Positions 31,277 through 39,654 are shown, counted from the stretch's first letter. The stretch: DNA of 64,000 bases from Alphaproteobacteria bacterium (GCA_013203465.1 JABMNR010000200.1:1-64000); one strand, 5' to 3'. The notes: generated by a model from the sequence alone, not told the origin. Translations and numbers: made by a program.

Positions 31277-31843
31277 ATGAAGATCAACGGAAACGCGGTG
31301 CGCATCGGCAATGTGGTCGAGCATCAGAACCGGCTTTGGGTGGTGACCAAGACCCAAGCGGTGAAGCCCGGCAAGGGCGGAGCGTTCAATCAGGTCGAGA
31401 TGAAGGACATCCGCTCGGGCACCAAGCTGAACGAGCGGTTCCGTGCCGACGAGCAGGTCGAGCGCGTGCGCCTGGAACAGCGGGAGGCGACATTCCTGTT
31501 CGCCGACGGCGACCTGCTGACCTTCATGGACAGCGAGACCTACGAGCAGATCACCGTCAACGCCGAGATGATCGGCGAGAAGGTGGCGTTCCTGCAGGAT
31601 GGCATGGTCGTGCAGATCGAAAGCCACGAGGACGAGCCGCTGTCGGTGACGTTGCCCGAGACCGTGGTGATGACGATCGTCGAGGCCGACGCGGTGGTTA
31701 AAGGTCAAACCGCGTCGTCGTCCTACAAACCGGCGGTGTTGGAGAACGGCGTCCGGGTCCTGGTGCCGCCGCACATCGAGGCCGGCACTCGCATCGTGGT
31801 CAAACCCGAAGATAATTCCTACGTCGAACGCGCCAAGGACTAA
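31277..31843 (+). CDS. efp: Elongation factor P
   Basis: 188 residues from the ATG at 31277. Relieves ribosome stalling at polyproline. The KOW-like domain I carries the modifiable loop KPGKGGAF, with Lys33 at the tip; the following OB domains end with [25 protein letters not shown]. No EpmA or EpmB modification gene is in the window. TolA, CpoB and the OmpA-like protein encoded nearby are proline-rich and plausible clients. Confidence 0.97.
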   Translation: MKINGNAVRIGNVVEHQNRLWVVTKTQAVKPGKGGAFNQVEMKDIRSGTKLNERFRADEQVERVRLEQREATFLFADGDLLTFMDSETYEQITVNAEMIGEKVAFLQDGMVVQIESHEDEPLSVTLPETVVMTIVEADAVVKGQTASSSYKPAVLENGVRVLVPPHIEAGTRIVVKPEDNSYVERAKD

Positions 31844-31891
31844 AGCCCGCATATGACGGTCCACGCTGTAGCAACCCCATAAGGACACCCC

Positions 31892-32710
31892 ATGGCCCTC
31901 CGTTCGGCCCTCTACAACGTCGTGTTCAAGGCCTGCCAGAAGGCCTCGCGCGGGTTAAAGCGCGACTTCGGCGAGGTGGAGAACCTGCAGGTCTCGAAGA
32001 AGGGTCCCGCCGATTTCGTCTCGACCGCCGATCTCCAGGCCGAGAAGGTGCTCAGGGACGAGCTGGGCCGGGCGCGCCCGGAATTCGGCTTCCTGATGGA
32101 GGAGTCGGGCGTTGTCGAGACCGACGACCCACTCGGCCGCCGCTGGATTATCGATCCGCTGGACGGCACGCTCAACTTCCTGCACGGCATTCCGCATTTC
32201 GCCATCTCGGTCGCCGCCGAGGAACGCGGCGAGATCGTGTTCGGCGCGGTATACCAGCCGCTGACCGACGAGTTTTTCTGGGCCGAGCGCGGTCAGGGCG
32301 CCTATCTCAACGAACGCCGCCTCCGGGTCTCCGCCCGCCAGCACATGAACGAGGCGGTGATCGCCACCGGCATTCCGGTCAAGGGGTTGGGTTGCGACCA
32401 CGAGACATTCATGGCGCAGCAGCAGGCGGTGATGAACAACGTCGCCGGGGTGCGCCGCTTCGGCGCGGCGGCACTCGATCTCGCCTGGGTGGCGGCCGGG
32501 CGGGTCGACGGCATGTGGGAAAACCAACTCAACGCCTGGGATATCGCCGCCGGTATTCTCCTTGTCAAAGAGGCGGGCGGCTATGTCACCGATCTGAACA
32601 ACCGTCAGGGCATGCTCGAATCGGGTGACGTGATCGCCGCCAACGATCGACTGCACACGCCGCTTTGGAAGATACTCAGCGCGGCGAAAGCTCCGGTCGG
32701 CGTAGGGTGA
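31892..32710 (+). CDS. suhB: Inositol monophosphatase family protein SuhB
   Basis: 272 residues. Metal-dependent phosphatase with MEESG (Glu70/71), the signature WIIDPLDGTLNFLHG (Asp88, Asp91) and NAWDIAAGILLVKEAGG. Acts on inositol-1-phosphate, or in some bacteria assists ribosome maturation and transcription antitermination. AAGGACA precedes the start. efp-suhB adjacency is seen in other alphaproteobacteria. Confidence 0.94.
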   Translation: MALRSALYNVVFKACQKASRGLKRDFGEVENLQVSKKGPADFVSTADLQAEKVLRDELGRARPEFGFLMEESGVVETDDPLGRRWIIDPLDGTLNFLHGIPHFAISVAAEERGEIVFGAVYQPLTDEFFWAERGQGAYLNERRLRVSARQHMNEAVIATGIPVKGLGCDHETFMAQQQAVMNNVAGVRRFGAAALDLAWVAAGRVDGMWENQLNAWDIAAGILLVKEAGGYVTDLNNRQGMLESGDVIAANDRLHTPLWKILSAAKAPVGVG

Positions 32711-32804
32711 TCGGCCTTAGTGTCAGGGTAAATAGCTCCACGCTGTTGTGACGCACGATGCCTCTGCTATAACCGACATCGTGACTTTTGCACTGGGAGG
32801 AACG

Positions 32805-33755
32805 ATGAGGGGACCACGCGCGCTCGTCGGCATACCGTTGATCCTGGCGGCGGGCTTCGCCGCCGTTTCGGCCACCTCTCCGTCCTGGGCTCAGGTGCCC
32901 TATCGTATCGGTGACGGTAATCCGAACGTGACCGTCGATCTCAGTGTGCTTGATGCGCTGGGAACGGTACCGACCATTCCGCAGATGCTGCACCCCGGGC
33001 TGTCCTCGAACGTTCTCACGCCGAGCCGAAGCGGCGCTCCCGTCGCCATGGGCGCTCCGACCAACGCCGCGCCGGCGTGGCTGCGGCGGCCGGATGCACC
33101 GGTCTACGCCGCGCCGCCGGCTGCCTTGATGACGCGCGCCGCCCCGGCACCCGCCGCGCCCAAGACGATGACCTTGGCGCCGCCGAAGCCGATGGTCGCG
33201 AAACCGGCGGCTCCGCAAGTGGTCACCGCCACGCCCGTGGCACCAAAACCAACAACGATGAAACCCGCGGCTCCGCCGCCGCCGCCCGTCATACCCAAGG
33301 CGCCGGAACCGCCAAAACTGCCACCCCCTGCCATTGCGGCGCCAAAGCGGGCAACCGACACCCAGGTAGCGGCCGTACCACCCGCACCCGCGAAAGCGAC
33401 CTCGGCGCCGGCGGCTCCCACCGCCTCCACCCAGGGCGTTTCCGGCGATCAGCTTCGGCTGGTCTTTCCTGCCGAGCAGTCGCAACTGCCCGATGACGCC
33501 AAGTCGGGCTTGAATGAAATCATCGCTCGCCTGCAGAAGAACGAGGCGTTGCGCGTGCAACTTCTAGCCTACGCCGACGGCGACCAGGGCACCGCCAACA
33601 AGGCGCGCCGGTTGTCGTTGTCCCGTGCCTTGGCGGTACGTGCCTATCTGATCGACGCGAAGATTCAGAGCACGCGCATGGATGTGCGCGCACTCGGCAA
33701 TCGCGCCCAGGAAGCACCAAAAGACCGTGTCGACGTGGTGCTCGTGAGCAGGTGA
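32805..33755 (+). CDS. Secreted proline-rich protein with C-terminal OmpA-like domain
   Basis: 316 residues from the ATG at 32805, preceded by GGGAGG. The signal peptide is cleaved near residue 30 (SPSWAQ). Residues about 70-210 are a Pro, Ala and Lys-rich low-complexity spacer. The last 100 residues match the OmpA/Pal fold: LVFPAEQSQLPDDA, then AYADGDQG in place of GHTDxxG, then LSLSRALAVRAYL, keeping one Asp and the Arg that bind peptidoglycan peptides. It is probably periplasmic and wall-bound. It lies 46 bases ahead of a TolQ/MotA-like gene and then a MotB-like gene, suggesting a three-part envelope complex. Function unknown. Confidence 0.85.
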   Translation: MRGPRALVGIPLILAAGFAAVSATSPSWAQVPYRIGDGNPNVTVDLSVLDALGTVPTIPQMLHPGLSSNVLTPSRSGAPVAMGAPTNAAPAWLRRPDAPVYAAPPAALMTRAAPAPAAPKTMTLAPPKPMVAKPAAPQVVTATPVAPKPTTMKPAAPPPPPVIPKAPEPPKLPPPAIAAPKRATDTQVAAVPPAPAKATSAPAAPTASTQGVSGDQLRLVFPAEQSQLPDDAKSGLNEIIARLQKNEALRVQLLAYADGDQGTANKARRLSLSRALAVRAYLIDAKIQSTRMDVRALGNRAQEAPKDRVDVVLVSR

Positions 33756-33801
33756 GCCGGCGCACCGTTTCCGAACCCGCCGGGAAGTGGGGAGATCAGC
33801 G

Positions 33802-34938
33802 GTGACCGATCCGCGCCGCTATCTTTTACGGATGTTTTTATTCCTGGTCGCCGTGGCTGTGGTCGCCGGTGTGTTATCGGCACCGTTGATGGACGCCTTT
33901 CTGGCCAACGCGGCGCTGAATGGTGTCATCCTGGGCGTGCTGGTCATCGGCATCGGGTTCATGCTGCGCCATGTGCTGCGGCTGGGCCCGGAAGTGCACT
34001 GGATCGAAACCTACCGCACTCAGTCGGTCGGCGTGTCGGTCCAGACACCGCCGACACTGCTGGCCCCGGTTGCCACCCTTCTCGGTGATCGGCAGGAGGG
34101 CGCGCGGCAAAGCCTCTCGGCGTTGTCGCTGCGCTCGCTGCTCGACAGCATCAGCGTGCGGCTGGAAGAGTCCCGCGACATCTCGCGCTATCTGATCGGT
34201 CTGCTGATCTTCCTCGGCCTGCTCGGCACGTTCTGGGGTCTGCTGCTGACGATCGGCGCCGTGGGCGACGTCATCGGCGGCCTGAGCATCGAAAGCGGCG
34301 ATCTCGGCGCCGTATTCGCGGATTTGAAGGCCGGGCTTGAATCCCCGCTCGACGGTATGGGCACGGCGTTCTCTTCATCGCTGTTCGGGCTCGCTGGCTC
34401 TCTTGTTCTTGGGTTTCTCGACTTGCAGCTCGGCCAGGCCCAGAACCGGTTCTACAACGAGCTTGAGGAATGGTTGGCCGGGTTGACCCGCCTGAGCGGC
34501 GGAGGCCTGGCCTTCGAAGGTGAACACTCCGCCACCGCGTTTCAGCAGGCGTTAATGGAACAAACGGCGGAATCCCTCGACAAATTGCAACGCATCATGG
34601 CCCATGGCGAAGATGATCGGCGCGCCGCCAAAAACGCCCTGTTCACGCTGGTCGACAAGCTCAACGATCTGACCGACAAACTCGATGGCGACCGCGACTT
34701 CATGCTGCGGCTCGCGAGAGCGCAGGATGAGTTGCGTCCAGTGCTTGGCCGGTTGGCCGATGCCGCCGGAGGCGGGCGCGACGAGATCGTCCGCAGCCAT
34801 CTGCGCAACATCGAGGCCTACATGGCCCGGCTGCTGGAGGACGGGGCGGCCGGACGGGCTCAAATGACCGAGGAGTTGCGAGGCGAAGTACGGTTGGTGG
34901 CACGAACAATCGCGGCCCTCGCTGAAGACGAGCGCTGA
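33802..34938 (+). CDS. MotA/TolQ/ExbB-family proton channel protein
   Basis: 378 residues from a GTG at 33802 (GGAG eight bases upstream). Four helices are seen at about 10-32, 38-58, 130-152 and 185-210. The third and fourth carry the family core: GLLIFLGLLGTFWGLLLTIG and MGTAFSSSLFGLAGSLVLG. The C-terminal 165 residues are cytoplasmic and mostly helical (QQALMEQTAESLDKLQR, LFTLVDKLNDLTDKLDGD), probably a coiled coil. It pairs with the downstream MotB-like protein, as MotA with MotB or ZorA with ZorB. It is unlike the true TolQ at 19.5 kb, and no flagellar or TonB genes are near. Its role is unknown. Confidence 0.85.
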   Translation: MTDPRRYLLRMFLFLVAVAVVAGVLSAPLMDAFLANAALNGVILGVLVIGIGFMLRHVLRLGPEVHWIETYRTQSVGVSVQTPPTLLAPVATLLGDRQEGARQSLSALSLRSLLDSISVRLEESRDISRYLIGLLIFLGLLGTFWGLLLTIGAVGDVIGGLSIESGDLGAVFADLKAGLESPLDGMGTAFSSSLFGLAGSLVLGFLDLQLGQAQNRFYNELEEWLAGLTRLSGGGLAFEGEHSATAFQQALMEQTAESLDKLQRIMAHGEDDRRAAKNALFTLVDKLNDLTDKLDGDRDFMLRLARAQDELRPVLGRLADAAGGGRDEIVRSHLRNIEAYMARLLEDGAAGRAQMTEELRGEVRLVARTIAALAEDER

Positions 34939-34976
34939 GACCACCGGTCCGATAGAGCGAGACCAGAGAGCAACCA

Positions 34977-36788
34977 ATGTCCACCCTGGCCCGCCGACGC
35001 AATCACGACACCAATATCTGGCCCGGGTTTGTCGACGCGCTGGCCACGTTGTTGATGGTGATCATCTTCGTGCTGATGATCTTCATCGTGGCGCAGTTCT
35101 ATTTGACCCAGATCCTGTCCGGTAAGGACGAGACCTTGGCGCGGTTGTCGCAGCAGGTCGCCGAGCTTAGCGACCTGCTGTCGCTGGAGCGCGAAGCCAG
35201 CGCCGAGCTGCGGCTGACCGTCGCCCAGTTATCGGCCGAGCTGCAGGGGTCGATTACCGAGCGGGATTCTCTCGCTGGGCAGGTCGGCCGGCTGTCGACG
35301 GTGCGAGACAGCTTGGAAGCACGGCTCGCCGCGCTGGTTGCCGAACGCGCGGTCCTGCAGCAACACTTGGACGAAGCGGCGGCCGATCGCCAGGGGCTGG
35401 ACGCCCGACTGTTGGAGGTGCTGAAAGAGCGTGACGCCCTCATCGGCAAGCTCGCCAAGGTCGAGGACGAGGTCCGCGTCGCCGTCGCCGAGCGAACCGA
35501 ATTGGCGGCAAACTTCGAGAACGCCCTGACCGTCATCGCGGCCAACCGCGAGACCATCGAGCTGCAATTGCGCGATTTGGAGCGCCTGCGCCGCGATATC
35601 GGCGCGTTGCGCGAGGTACGGGACGATCTGGAGTCCGATATCGCGCGCCTGATCGAGGCTCGCAACGCGCTGCGGGGGACGCTCACGGAAGTCGAAACCG
35701 AGCGTGAGGCCCTGCGTAACACCTTGAGCGAGGCTGAAACCGAGCGCGAGGCCCTGCGCGGTACCCTGAGAGAGACCGAAACCGAGCGCGAGGCCCTGCG
35801 CGGCACCCTGAGAGAGACCGAAACCGAACGCGATGCGGCGGGACAACGCATCACGATCCTGATCGGGCGGCTGGATGATGCGGCGAGCGCGATCACCCGC
35901 CTGGAGGATATGAACGCCGAAACGAGAGCGGAGATCGCCGACCTTCTCCAGAAGTTAGAGGCCGCCGGTACACGCATCGTGGATCTGAATGCCGCTCTTA
36001 GTGCCGAGCGCGACACCACCAAGAAGCTTGAAGCCTCGTTGGCCGAACAGACCGAACGCACCAGTCTGAAGCAAGTCGAGCTGGAACAACGCGACATCCG
36101 CCTGGAGGAACTGTTCAGCGAATACGAGGCGGTTCGGAGTTCACTCGACGACGAGAAGCAGGTTTCCAGCGACGCAAAACAACAGGTCGAGCTGTTGAAT
36201 GCTCAACTCACGGCCCTACGTGATCAATTGGCGCGGATCGAGGCGGCTCTGGCGACGTCGGAAGCGTTAAACGCGGAGCAGAACACCCGGATTGTCGATC
36301 TGGGCCGGCGCCTGAATGCCGCGCTGGCCACCAAGGTGCAGGAACTGGCTCGCTTCCGTAGCGAGTTCTTCGGCCGCCTGCGCGAAGTGCTGTCCGACCG
36401 CGACGATATCCGCATTGTCGGCGACCGGTTCGTGTTCCAGTCCGAGGTGCTGTTCGCTTCCGGCTCGGCTGAGATCGGTACCGAGGGCCAGTTCAAACTC
36501 GCCCAGTTCGCTCATACCCTGACCGAAATCGCCGGCCGAATTCCGGGGAATATTGGCTGGATTCTCCAGGTCGAAGGGCATACCGACACGGTGCCCATCT
36601 TCAACGAGCAGTTCGCCAACAACTGGGAACTCTCCACCGGCCGAGCGATCTCGGTGGTTCAGTTCCTCATCACCCAAGGCATTCCGCCCGAACGATTGGC
36701 TGCCGCCGGCTACGGCGAACATCAGCCGATCGCGCCGGGCGCGCTGGAACGCAATCGTCGGATTGAGATGAAACTGACCCAGCGTTGA
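34977..36788 (+). CDS. MotB-like protein: TM helix, very long coiled coil, C-terminal OmpA domain
   Basis: 603 residues. One N-terminal helix (about 16-40) includes an aspartate in WPGFVDALATLLMVIIF, placed like the proton-binding Asp of MotB, TolR and ZorB. Residues about 45-460 are an unbroken coiled coil rich in Glu, Leu, Arg and Thr, including four tandem 14-residue repeats. The last 140 residues are an OmpA/MotB peptidoglycan-binding domain: LFASGSAEIG, VEGHTDTVPI, NWELSTGRA and RNRRIEMKL. This makes a stator-like protein with an unusually long rod between membrane and wall. It follows the MotA/TolQ-like gene by 38 bases. No substrate or partner beyond that pair is evident. Confidence 0.85.
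   Translation: MSTLARRRNHDTNIWPGFVDALATLLMVIIFVLMIFIVAQFYLTQILSGKDETLARLSQQVAELSDLLSLEREASAELRLTVAQLSAELQGSITERDSLAGQVGRLSTVRDSLEARLAALVAERAVLQQHLDEAAADRQGLDARLLEVLKERDALIGKLAKVEDEVRVAVAERTELAANFENALTVIAANRETIELQLRDLERLRRDIGALREVRDDLESDIARLIEARNALRGTLTEVETEREALRNTLSEAETEREALRGTLRETETEREALRGTLRETETERDAAGQRITILIGRLDDAASAITRLEDMNAETRAEIADLLQKLEAAGTRIVDLNAALSAERDTTKKLEASLAEQTERTSLKQVELEQRDIRLEELFSEYEAVRSSLDDEKQVSSDAKQQVELLNAQLTALRDQLARIEAALATSEALNAEQNTRIVDLGRRLNAALATKVQELARFRSEFFGRLREVLSDRDDIRIVGDRFVFQSEVLFASGSAEIGTEGQFKLAQFAHTLTEIAGRIPGNIGWILQVEGHTDTVPIFNEQFANNWELSTGRAISVVQFLITQGIPPERLAAAGYGEHQPIAPGALERNRRIEMKLTQR
35670..35837 (+). repeat. Four tandem 42-bp repeats inside the MotB-like coiled-coil gene
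   Basis: Units begin at 35670, 35712, 35754 and 35796. Each encodes 14 residues of the form LRGTLxExETEREA. Units 3 and 4 are almost identical in DNA; unit 1 is the most diverged. Fourteen residues are two heptads, so copy-number change would lengthen the rod by whole turns without breaking register. Confidence 0.9.
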
Positions 36789-36903
36789 GCGGATCACCGT
36801 CGGCTGGTAACGCTTGCCTTACGGGCGGTGTTCCGCTATCCACTCGCTTTCTAAATTTAAGAGGTGCGCCGGCTCCGGCAACGGCGCCAATCGGAGAAAC
36901 GCG

Positions 36904-37122
36904 ATGAAGGCCGATATCCATCCCGACTATCACGAAATCAAGATCGTGATGACCGATGGGACCGAATACATGACCCGTTCCTGCTACGGCAAGGAAGGCG
37001 ACGTGATCAAGCTTGAGATCGACCCGAAGTCGCACCCTGCCTGGACCGGTCAGCACCGCATCATGGATACCGGCGGTCAGGTGGCGCGGTTCAACAAGCG
37101 TTTCGGCGGCCTGGGAATCTAA
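36904..37122 (+). CDS. rpmE: Ribosomal protein bL31, zinc-free form
   Basis: 72 residues. Opens [19 protein letters not shown] and ends [13 protein letters not shown], both typical of L31. The CxC and CxxC zinc ligands of the C+ form are absent (one lone Cys in SCYGKEG), so it is the C- form despite lying at a standalone locus. GGAGAAACGCG precedes the start. It converges with rcdA, with 19 bases between stops. Confidence 0.95.
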   Translation: MKADIHPDYHEIKIVMTDGTEYMTRSCYGKEGDVIKLEIDPKSHPAWTGQHRIMDTGGQVARFNKRFGGLGI

Positions 37123-37141
37123 ACCCGGCTTCCTGGCTTAT

Positions 37142-37654
37142 TTAGCGAGAAACTGACGGCGGTTCCGGGGCAAACCGGGGTCGCCGTTTTGTATTGCCCT
37201 CCGGCGCTTGCCGAACCTGGTGAACCGCGTCCAACCCAGCGTCGAGCCGCTTGACCTGGGCATAAATTCGGCGGCTACGCTCGAGCAGATCGCGCAATCC
37301 TTCGGGCGTGGCGGGGTCAGTCTCCCCTCCCTCCTGCTCGCAAACGACCACGCCATCGAGCCGGTTTTCCGGCCGTAGCGCCGCTTCCGGCGGCAATTCA
37401 CCATGCTGGATTGCCTTCTGGAGCAGCAGCCACGCCAAGCACTGCGACAACCGGGTGGTAACCCGAAGCGCCTCGCAAGGGACCCGCAGGCCCTCGACCG
37501 AAATTAGGTGCCCGGACCCGTTGGCTGATGTCGGCGGCACCGGCCGCTTGGTCCGGTGTTTGGCGTAATCACGCGCCTGTTCAAGGAGACTGAGAACCTC
37601 CCGATAAGGCCCCTCGAAGGGCGTAACCGAAGCGTGGTTAATTTGTTCCGGCAT
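37142..37654 (-). CDS. rcdA: RcdA-family protein (DUF1465)
   Basis: 170 residues from the ATG at 37654; a TTG at 37690 with a G-rich stretch upstream is an alternative start. Mainly helical, with FEGPYREVLSLLEQARDYA near the N-terminus and LRVTTRLSQCLAWLLLQKAI in the middle, matching DUF1465. The Caulobacter member RcdA is an adaptor that helps ClpXP degrade CtrA and other cell-cycle proteins. The C-terminal 25 residues are basic and disordered-looking. Its neighbours do not test the assignment, but TrcR, another cell-cycle family, is encoded 4 kb away. Confidence 0.8.
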   Translation of the reverse strand: MPEQINHASVTPFEGPYREVLSLLEQARDYAKHRTKRPVPPTSANGSGHLISVEGLRVPCEALRVTTRLSQCLAWLLLQKAIQHGELPPEAALRPENRLDGVVVCEQEGGETDPATPEGLRDLLERSRRIYAQVKRLDAGLDAVHQVRQAPEGNTKRRPRFAPEPPSVSR

Positions 37655-37724
37655 CGCAATAAGTATGGGTGAGGAATCGGCAATTGCCAACCCCCAGGAG
37701 TGATTTTTCCTCCAGCACCTCCCC

Positions 37725-37753
37725 CTTGAACCGCCGGATACAGATAACTATCT
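37725..37753 (+). promoter_or_regulatory. Sigma-32 (RpoH)-type heat-shock promoter
   Basis: CTTGAA at 37725-37730, then 16 bases, then ACTATCT at 37747-37753 followed by GG. This fits the alphaproteobacterial RpoH pattern (CTTG, 17-18 bases, CyTATnT) except for A in place of the first C. Transcription would begin near 37760, leaving a leader of about 95 bases ahead of the small heat-shock gene. Confidence 0.65.
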
Positions 37754-37828
37754 GGAAAGTCGTCGGGATGCCCAGAGCGGGTTCCGGCAGTGACAAGCCC
37801 GGCCAAACGTGGCGGGTAAACCTAGAAA

Positions 37829-37854
37829 CCACTTCGCTTCGAAGGAGGATGTGG
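37829..37854 (+). promoter_or_regulatory. ROSE-like RNA thermometer hairpin
   Basis: The ribosome binding site GGAGGA of the heat-shock gene is paired inside a hairpin. CCAC (37829-37832) pairs with GTGG (37851-37854), TC (37834-37835) with GA (37848-37849), and CTTC (37837-37840) with GGAG (37844-37847, one GU pair), with a small GAA loop. G37836 is left bulged opposite the site. The UCGCU segment is the conserved ROSE motif UYGCU. ROSE elements melt on heating and control small heat-shock genes in alphaproteobacteria. Weaker upstream hairpins in the leader were not resolved. Confidence 0.75.
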
Positions 37855-37855
37855 C

Positions 37856-38338
37856 ATGCGTACGGTCGACTACACTCCCATGTTCCGTTCCACCGTTGGC
37901 TTCGACCGGATGGCCCGTTTATTGGACCACGCGTTACGCGCGTCCGAAACCGGTAGCCAGCCGACATTCCCGCCTTACGACATCGAGAAACTGGGTGAGG
38001 ACGACTACCGGATCACCATGGCGGTCGCCGGTTTCTCGGAGAGCGACATCGACATCACCGTCGAGAACGGCACGCTCACCCTTTCCGGCCGGATCGAAAA
38101 GCCGGGGGCTGAAGGACAGGCTAAGGCCGAGCGCGCCTTCCTGCATCGCGGTATCGCGACCCGCGCGTTCGAACGGCGTTTCGACTTGGCGGATCACATT
38201 CGGGTCGGTGGCGCGTCGTTGGAGAACGGCCTGCTCCATGTCGACTTGGTCCGCGAAGTGCCGGAAGCGATGAAGCCGCGCAAGATCGCCATTGGCGGCG
38301 CGGAAGCCAAGGCTCTCGAGGCCAAGAAGGCCGCTTAA
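37856..38338 (+). CDS. Small heat-shock protein (Hsp20/IbpA family)
   Basis: 160 residues. The alpha-crystallin domain spans about 38-135: PPYDIEKLGEDDYRITMAV, FSESDIDITVENGTLTLSG and AFERRFDLADHI. The IxI motif needed for oligomer contacts is IAI at 144-146. ATP-independent holdase for unfolding proteins in the cytoplasm. It has its own heat-shock promoter, a ROSE-like leader and a strong terminator, so it is a self-contained heat-regulated unit. Confidence 0.95.
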   Translation: MRTVDYTPMFRSTVGFDRMARLLDHALRASETGSQPTFPPYDIEKLGEDDYRITMAVAGFSESDIDITVENGTLTLSGRIEKPGAEGQAKAERAFLHRGIATRAFERRFDLADHIRVGGASLENGLLHVDLVREVPEAMKPRKIAIGGAEAKALEAKKAA

Positions 38339-38367
38339 CGCCCGACTGCCATACGGTAGTGGAACGG

Positions 38368-38393
38368 AGGCCGGTCCCAAACGGGGCCGGCCT
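38368..38393. terminator. Bidirectional rho-independent terminator
   Basis: AGGCCGGTCCC, loop AAAC, GGGGCCGGCCT: eleven pairs with one GU. On the + strand a short T-containing tail (TCTTACATTTT) follows, ending the heat-shock transcript. It lies three bases after the stop of the leftward thioesterase gene, so it can serve both converging genes. Confidence 0.8.
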
Positions 38394-38395
38394 TC

Positions 38396-38851
38396 TTACA
38401 TTTTAATCGCTTCCATCGCCGCCCGCGCCCGCTCCGGGATAGGCACCGGCTTGCCGGACGCCTTGTCGACATAGACATGAACGAAGTGACCGAAGGCGCG
38501 GATCGCCTCGTGGCCGTCGATGAACAAACCCACCTCGTAGGTCACCGACGACGTGCCGATGCGCGCCACCCGGATGCCGGCCTCCACCACGTCGGGAAAG
38601 GCGATCGGGCGTTTGTAGGAACACCGGGTCTCGACCACGAACCCCACGGTCTCGCCGTTCCGGTAATCCAAGCCGCCATGGACCATCATGTAATGGTTCA
38701 CGACGGTATCGAAATACGAGTAGTACTCGACGTTGTTCACATGGCCATAGACGTCGTTGTCCATCCACCGGGTCGGAATCGACAGGAAATGGCGGTAGTC
38801 GGCTCGGGTTAACTCAACGGCTTCCGGCTCGGCCGTCCCGCGCGCGCTCAT
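38396..38851 (-). CDS. Acyl-CoA thioesterase (4HBT hot-dog family)
   Basis: 151 residues. TRWMDNDVYGHVNNVEYYSYF at about residues 27-47 is the active-site helix region with the catalytic Asp (WMDNDVYGHVNN). The SYKRPIAFPD segment is also typical. Hydrolyses acyl-CoA, substrate unknown. The stop of the hydrolase gene's upstream partner overlaps: its own start (38851) lies within the end of the alpha/beta hydrolase gene by four bases, so the two are coupled. Confidence 0.88.
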   Translation of the reverse strand: MSARGTAEPEAVELTRADYRHFLSIPTRWMDNDVYGHVNNVEYYSYFDTVVNHYMMVHGGLDYRNGETVGFVVETRCSYKRPIAFPDVVEAGIRVARIGTSSVTYEVGLFIDGHEAIRAFGHFVHVYVDKASGKPVPIPERARAAMEAIKM

Positions 38852-39651
38852 ACGGCCTTGCCTCTCAGGAAATCACGCATCGCATCCAGCGTCTCATCCG
38901 GGCGTTCCAGCGACATCATGTGACCGGTCGCCGGCAACACCGTCAGACGGGCGTCGACCAGCGCCTCGATCAGTGGGCCGACACCCTTGGATGGGGTCAT
39001 GCGATCATCGTCGCCGGCGATCACAAGTGCCGGGCAGCGCACGCCCGCCGCCGCTTCAAGCGCCCGGCCGTAGCCGTTCGAGGCCCGCAGATCGATGCCC
39101 AGCGGACCGCGCAGACCGCGCTCCAGCACCCGTAATCCCGCGCCCGACACCCACGATCCCGGCGCCCGGTTGCCGCCGATCTGCGCCGGCCGGCCGAAGC
39201 CCCAACCGATCATGGTTTCAACCGCGCGGTGATCACCGGCATCCGCCGCCGCTTGCAGATCCGGGTGCACCCCCATGACCGGCACCACACCCAGCATGAT
39301 CAGCGCCAGCGCCGCCTCACCGGCCAAGGCGGCGGCTTCCAGGGCCACCAATGCTCCCATGGAATGCCCGACGAAGGCCGCCCGCGTGCCCGCCACCGCC
39401 GCAAGCGCCCGGCTGCTCCAGGCGGCCATGTCCAGCACCGTCTGCAGCGCCGGGCCGGCGCTCTCGCCATGGCCCGGCAGGTCGAGCGCCAGCACCGACC
39501 AGCCATGGTGGGCGAAGTAGCGGGTCTGCAGTGTCCAGACCGTGTGATCCATCCCCGCGCCATGGATGAAGACCATCGCCGGTCGCGCCGGATCGAAGGG
39601 CCGCCCACCGGTCGCGGCGAACGCGGCCTTGCCGTCGACGTCGAACCGCAT
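38848..39651 (-). CDS. Alpha/beta-fold hydrolase
   Basis: 267 residues. The nucleophile elbow is GHSMG (FVGHSMGALVALEAA), the oxyanion strand FIHGAGMDHTVW, the acid lies in VIAGDDDRMTPS, and the catalytic His in LPATGHMMSLERPD. The triad is complete. Substrate unknown; esterase or lactonase activity is likely. It follows the O-acetylhomoserine sulfhydrylase gene by three bases and overlaps the thioesterase gene. Confidence 0.88.
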   Translation of the reverse strand: MRFDVDGKAAFAATGGRPFDPARPAMVFIHGAGMDHTVWTLQTRYFAHHGWSVLALDLPGHGESAGPALQTVLDMAAWSSRALAAVAGTRAAFVGHSMGALVALEAAALAGEAALALIMLGVVPVMGVHPDLQAAADAGDHRAVETMIGWGFGRPAQIGGNRAPGSWVSGAGLRVLERGLRGPLGIDLRASNGYGRALEAAAGVRCPALVIAGDDDRMTPSKGVGPLIEALVDARLTVLPATGHMMSLERPDETLDAMRDFLRGKAV

Positions 39652-39654
39652 GGA

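Noticed and set aside
33802-36788. Zorya-type defence system (ZorA/ZorB)
   Set aside because: The pair shares the MotA/MotB-like plan, but no ZorC, ZorD or ZorE gene follows, the long rod is on the MotB-like partner, and the context is housekeeping genes.
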